From Paenibacillus montaniterrae (lineage in GTDB: Bacteria > Bacillota > Bacilli > Paenibacillales > Paenibacillaceae), in NCBI RefSeq assembly GCF_018403185.1, contig NZ_BOSE01000003.1, positions 372,001-436,000 of the forward strand: 64,000 bases of DNA. Direction: 5' to 3'. Both the position numbers and the translations under genes were made by a program. Below, one piece after another: positions 61,456 through 64,000 of this stretch. Under the pieces are notes generated by a model. The model was not told where the DNA came from. It did not search any database and was given only the letters and a program-made list of their open reading frames with translations. The first letter of the stretch is position 1. The number at the start of each line of letters is the position of its first letter.

Positions 61456-61580
61456 TACAAAGCCCCTGCTTGTTCAACGGATACTTTTATCTTATGCTGG
61501 CAAGCTGTGGCTGACTGGGCAAGAAGGCTGGTACATTCTCATTAAATTTGCAGAAAGCTCAAGCAACTGAGCTTTTACCA

Positions 61581-61623
61581 TAAAAAATGATAGGGCTGTT
61601 ATCTATTGGTAGAAACAGCCCCG
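61581..61623 (-). terminator. Leftward terminator after the deaminase gene
   Basis: GGGCTGTT and AACAGCCC form an 8-bp stem; leftward it continues TATCATTTTTTA. Confidence 0.65.
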
Positions 61624-61644
61624 TCAATTATTGTCTAGCTAACT

Positions 61645-62125
61645 CTACCGCTTTTTCGCATAAAACTGACGATGGAGCTCATACACCTGCTCAGCCAATT
61701 CGGCAACCGGACCCTCAATGACCGTATCGCGAATAACTTCCTCAATTCGCAGACTGCGTACCCGCGAAGGCCGCGCCAAATTCACTCAGCCATTGCGTCA
61801 GCTGCTCAGTTGAGCTGGCATAAACAATTCTTCCCAAGCCAACCCAGCCATGTGCCGCAGCGCACATTGGACAATGCTCGCCAGACGTATACACAGTGGC
61901 GCTTGCTCGTTCAGCAGGCGTCATATGTTCAGCAGCCCAGCGCGCAATTGCAAATTCCGGATGCTGCGTATGATCGCCGCCTGCCACATGATTGTGGTCC
62001 TCCATCAGCACCCTTCCATCGGCAGAAACGAGCACCGAGCCAAATGGCTCATCGCCTAGCTCAAGCGCAGTCTTTGCCAGCTCTATGCAGCGCTCCAGAT
62101 ACTTTATATCAATCTCGTTCATCAT
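61645..62125 (-). pseudogene. Nucleoside deaminase with a frameshift near the 3' end
   Basis: A cytidine/deoxycytidylate-deaminase-fold protein. The start (62125, RBS AAAGGAGG) leads to GDEPFGSVLVSADGRVLMED, the zinc motif HPEFA and TSGEHCPMCAAAHGWVG, so the catalytic part is whole. Near 61760 the frame breaks: the current frame ends at 61742 with AFAGTQSAN. Another frame continues with RSLRIEEVIRDTVIEGPVAE and LAEQVYELHRQFYAKKR to a TAG at 61645, which is the expected family C-terminus. One or two bases have been gained or lost. It may be a real pseudogene, a sequencing error, or a protein with a shortened tail. Confidence 0.75.
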
Positions 62126-62272
62126 GCCCAAACCTCCTTTATCACAGCTACGAATATGCTATCATATTTCGCGAAATAGTTGAAATTTGGACTTTAGGCG
62201 AATGTACGAATCTGCTAAATAGCCGTTATACTAGAAAGGTCAGGCAAATAAAGGGCAAAATTGGAAGGATTA

Positions 62273-62508
62273 GCGTATGCTTCCGATGTACTTTTCCTGG
62301 ACGAAGAAGCATATCTAGTATGTAGCAGCAATAGTTAAAGAGTGAGTATGAAGGAAAGCATGAAAAGTTGAAGCGTATGCTTTCGATGTACTTTTCATGT
62401 GCGAAGAGGCAAACGACAAGGATGAGCATGAAAAGTTGAAGCGTATGCTTTCGATGTACTTTTCATGTGCACAGAGGCAAACGACAAGGAAGAGCATGAA
62501 AAGTTTTA
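62273..62508 (+). repeat. Type D tandem hairpin repeats upstream of the SWIM gene
   Basis: Three copies start with GCGTATGCTT at 62273, 62373 and 62441. Copies 2 and 3 are 68 bp and nearly identical. Each contains ACTTTTCATG and, about 27 bases later, CATGAAAAGT, so each can fold into a hairpin. The array ends 12 bases before the SWIM start codon, next to its RBS (TAGGAGG). Confidence 0.85.
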
Positions 62509-62519
62509 GGAGGTTTGCA

Positions 62520-63950
62520 ATGTTTACAGTTACGGAGGAACTCATTAGTGCAGTGGCTCCCAATGCTGCGGCAATCGCCAATGCTAAAAAGATTTCACAA
62601 AAGGGCGGCTTCGTTAAGCTTTTGCGTTCGGATGACGGTACGTTTTTTATGGGGGAATGCCAAGGGAGCGGCAAGTCGAATTATACGACTACCGTTGACG
62701 CGATTAATCCTGACCAGCCGGTGTTCTCATGCAGCTGCCCGAGCAGACAGTTTCCTTGCAAGCATGGCCTTGCTTTACTAACCGAAATCGCGGCAGGTAA
62801 AGCATTTGAAAGCTGTGAGGTTCCAGAGACCATTGTCGAAAAGCGGCAAAAACGAGAGGTAAGAGAAGAAAAGAAGAAAAGCAACGAGCCGCCGAAGGTG
62901 AATAAAGCAGCGCTTGCGAAAAAAATGAAAAAGCAGCTTGAAGGTCTCGATCTCGCTGAGCAGTGTTTGCGCGATATGCTGAACGCTGGCTTTGGTGCGA
63001 TTAGCGGCAACTCGCTGGCTACATATAACGATTTGGCGAAGCAGCTTGGCGATTATTATTTGCCTGGTCCACAGCTGCTAATAAAGCGTATCATTTTAGA
63101 GCTGGAGGCGATTAAGGAGAATAGCGAGCAGGAGACACAACGCCAAGTGCAAATGGTTAGGTACTGCATCCAGCTCCACTCTGTCATTAAAAAGGTAAGA
63201 CAATTTTTCGGGCAAAAGCTGCAGGATGGCGACATTGAGCCTGAGGAATCGACCTTGTATGAGAGCATCGGCACGATATGGAATGCAGCCCAGCTCAAGC
63301 AGCTTGGCTTGTACAAGGAAAACAGTGAACAGGTGCAGCTCGCATTTGCCATATATTACGACGATGCGCGTGATGAGTATGTCGATGTTGGCTATTGGGT
63401 AGAGCTTTCCAGCGGCACCATCTCCAGAACGTTAAATTACCGTCCATTGCGTGCGCTGAAGCGGGTGAAGCAGGACGACTCCACATTTGGCGTTATTCAG
63501 GCTAAGGAATTATACTGCTATCCTGGTGATTTGAACAAGCGCATTCGCTGGGAGGAATTCCAGACTCGAGATCTGAACAGTGCAGATATTGAAGCAATTG
63601 CAGCCTATGCCCATTCCGATATTGCTGCAGCAGCCAAGCTTGTTAAAAATCAAATTAAAAATACGCTATCCGATCATTATGCGGCTGTTTTGCTGCGTTT
63701 TGCGCAGGTGGCGAAGGCAGCCGAAAGCTATGTGCTCGTGGATGAGAAGGGCCAGCGACTGCTGCTTCAAGATATGGGAGGACCAATCGCAGATCGGACG
63801 ACCGCACTTCTTGAAGATGTGCCGAATGCAGCGGTGCTGCAAGACGGGATTATGTTTGGCGTGCTGTATTACGATTTGCAGCAAAAACGAATGGCCATGC
63901 AGCCCTATTCAATTATTACCAAGCAGCAAATCATCCGTTTGCTATATTAA
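62520..63950 (+). CDS. SWIM zinc-finger protein
   Basis: A 476-residue protein. The SWIM zinc finger CxCx(n)CxH is FSCSCPSRQFPCKHGLALL at about 70-88. A Lys/Glu-rich linker (about 105-140) leads to a long helical region with no recognised domain. ATG at 62520 follows TAGGAGG; an in-frame upstream extension would run through the type D repeats and is not favoured. In Bacilli such genes are often beside helicase or ATPase genes; the next gene starts 28 bases later. SWIM domains bind DNA or proteins. The exact function is unknown. Confidence 0.88.
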   Translation: MFTVTEELISAVAPNAAAIANAKKISQKGGFVKLLRSDDGTFFMGECQGSGKSNYTTTVDAINPDQPVFSCSCPSRQFPCKHGLALLTEIAAGKAFESCEVPETIVEKRQKREVREEKKKSNEPPKVNKAALAKKMKKQLEGLDLAEQCLRDMLNAGFGAISGNSLATYNDLAKQLGDYYLPGPQLLIKRIILELEAIKENSEQETQRQVQMVRYCIQLHSVIKKVRQFFGQKLQDGDIEPEESTLYESIGTIWNAAQLKQLGLYKENSEQVQLAFAIYYDDARDEYVDVGYWVELSSGTISRTLNYRPLRALKRVKQDDSTFGVIQAKELYCYPGDLNKRIRWEEFQTRDLNSADIEAIAAYAHSDIAAAAKLVKNQIKNTLSDHYAAVLLRFAQVAKAAESYVLVDEKGQRLLLQDMGGPIADRTTALLEDVPNAAVLQDGIMFGVLYYDLQQKRMAMQPYSIITKQQIIRLLY

Positions 63951-63977
63951 ACGGAACGAGGAAGGGAGAGAAGCGGC

Positions 63978-64000
63978 ATGAGCATTGCTGCACTTTATGA
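63978..64000 (+). CDS. Start of the next gene in the SWIM operon (truncated by window end)
   Basis: An ATG at 63978, preceded by GAAGGGAGAG, opens MSIAALY and runs off the window. Its position 28 bases after the SWIM gene suggests an operon partner. The product cannot be told from seven residues. Confidence 0.5.

Noticed and set aside
62397..62519. In-frame upstream extension of the SWIM protein
   Set aside because: It would be translated from tandem repeats, and TAGGAGG is placed for the ATG at 62520.

Overview
The window looks like chromosome of a Gram-positive, spore-forming Paenibacillus-type Firmicute. Supporting signs are strong AGGAGG-type ribosome binding sites, a protein with three S-layer homology (SLH) domains, secreted 'stalk' (copper-amine-oxidase N-terminal-like) proteins, two YjcZ-type small sporulation proteins, a SleB-type cell wall hydrolase, Ecs-type ABC genes and a BY-kinase capsule system. 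I saw no rRNA, tRNA, prophage, transposase or CRISPR array.

Layout. 1-801 is the 3' part of a tRNA-modifying rhodanese protein (trhO). 1102-21798 is one long rightward surface polysaccharide locus: PHP-type tyrosine phosphatase, secreted stalk protein, SLH protein, chain-length regulator, BY-kinase, UDP-GlcNAc 4,6-dehydratase, aminotransferase, phosphoglycosyl transferase, acetyltransferase, glycosyltransferases, UDP-HexNAc dehydrogenase and epimerase, Wzy, Wzx, GalU, VanZ and a Ser/Gly-rich membrane protein. The dehydratase/aminotransferase/acetyltransferase/PglC-like set predicts a lipid-linked diacetylbacillosamine-type first sugar. The dehydrogenase/epimerase pair predicts an N-acetyl-hexosaminuronic acid. 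The middle (about 8.8-19.7 kb) is visibly more AT-rich than its flanks, as exchangeable serotype cassettes often are.

21.9-30.5 kb is mixed: a six-TM chemoreceptor, a broken RQC-like gene, a heptad-repeat coiled-coil gene, two YjcZ genes, a His-rich CobW GTPase, and a DUF6612-like lipoprotein. 30.6-34 kb is a LacI regulator plus GH36 alpha-galactosidase operon with a visible promoter and candidate operator. 34-41.7 kb holds a Gre-like protein, a cell wall hydrolase, an acyltransferase, a GNAT enzyme, and a Btr-like AraC regulator with a siderophore-binding lipoprotein behind a Fur box. 42.4-47.7 kb has ecsAB, an M42 aminopeptidase and glpX. 47.8-52.3 kb is a leftward lipoprotein / fused ABC-2 permease / ATPase cassette. 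52.7-64 kb has a beta-helix protein with an XRE regulator, a soluble chemoreceptor, a Rieske oxidoreductase, a CBS protein, a CHRD protein with a His/Cys tail, a PCYCGC lipoprotein, an MBL-fold hydrolase, a frameshifted deaminase and a SWIM zinc-finger protein.

The least explained content is non-coding. A family of long imperfect palindromes (about 168-207 bp, here called type A) occurs as eight larger units and one fragment. They lie in three tandem arrays, two of which bracket the M42 peptidase gene. The arms vary together between units, which points to a selected hairpin fold. Separate structured repeats (types B, C and D) lie at 41.7 kb, 59.9-60.1 kb and 62.3-62.5 kb; types C and D sit directly in front of genes.
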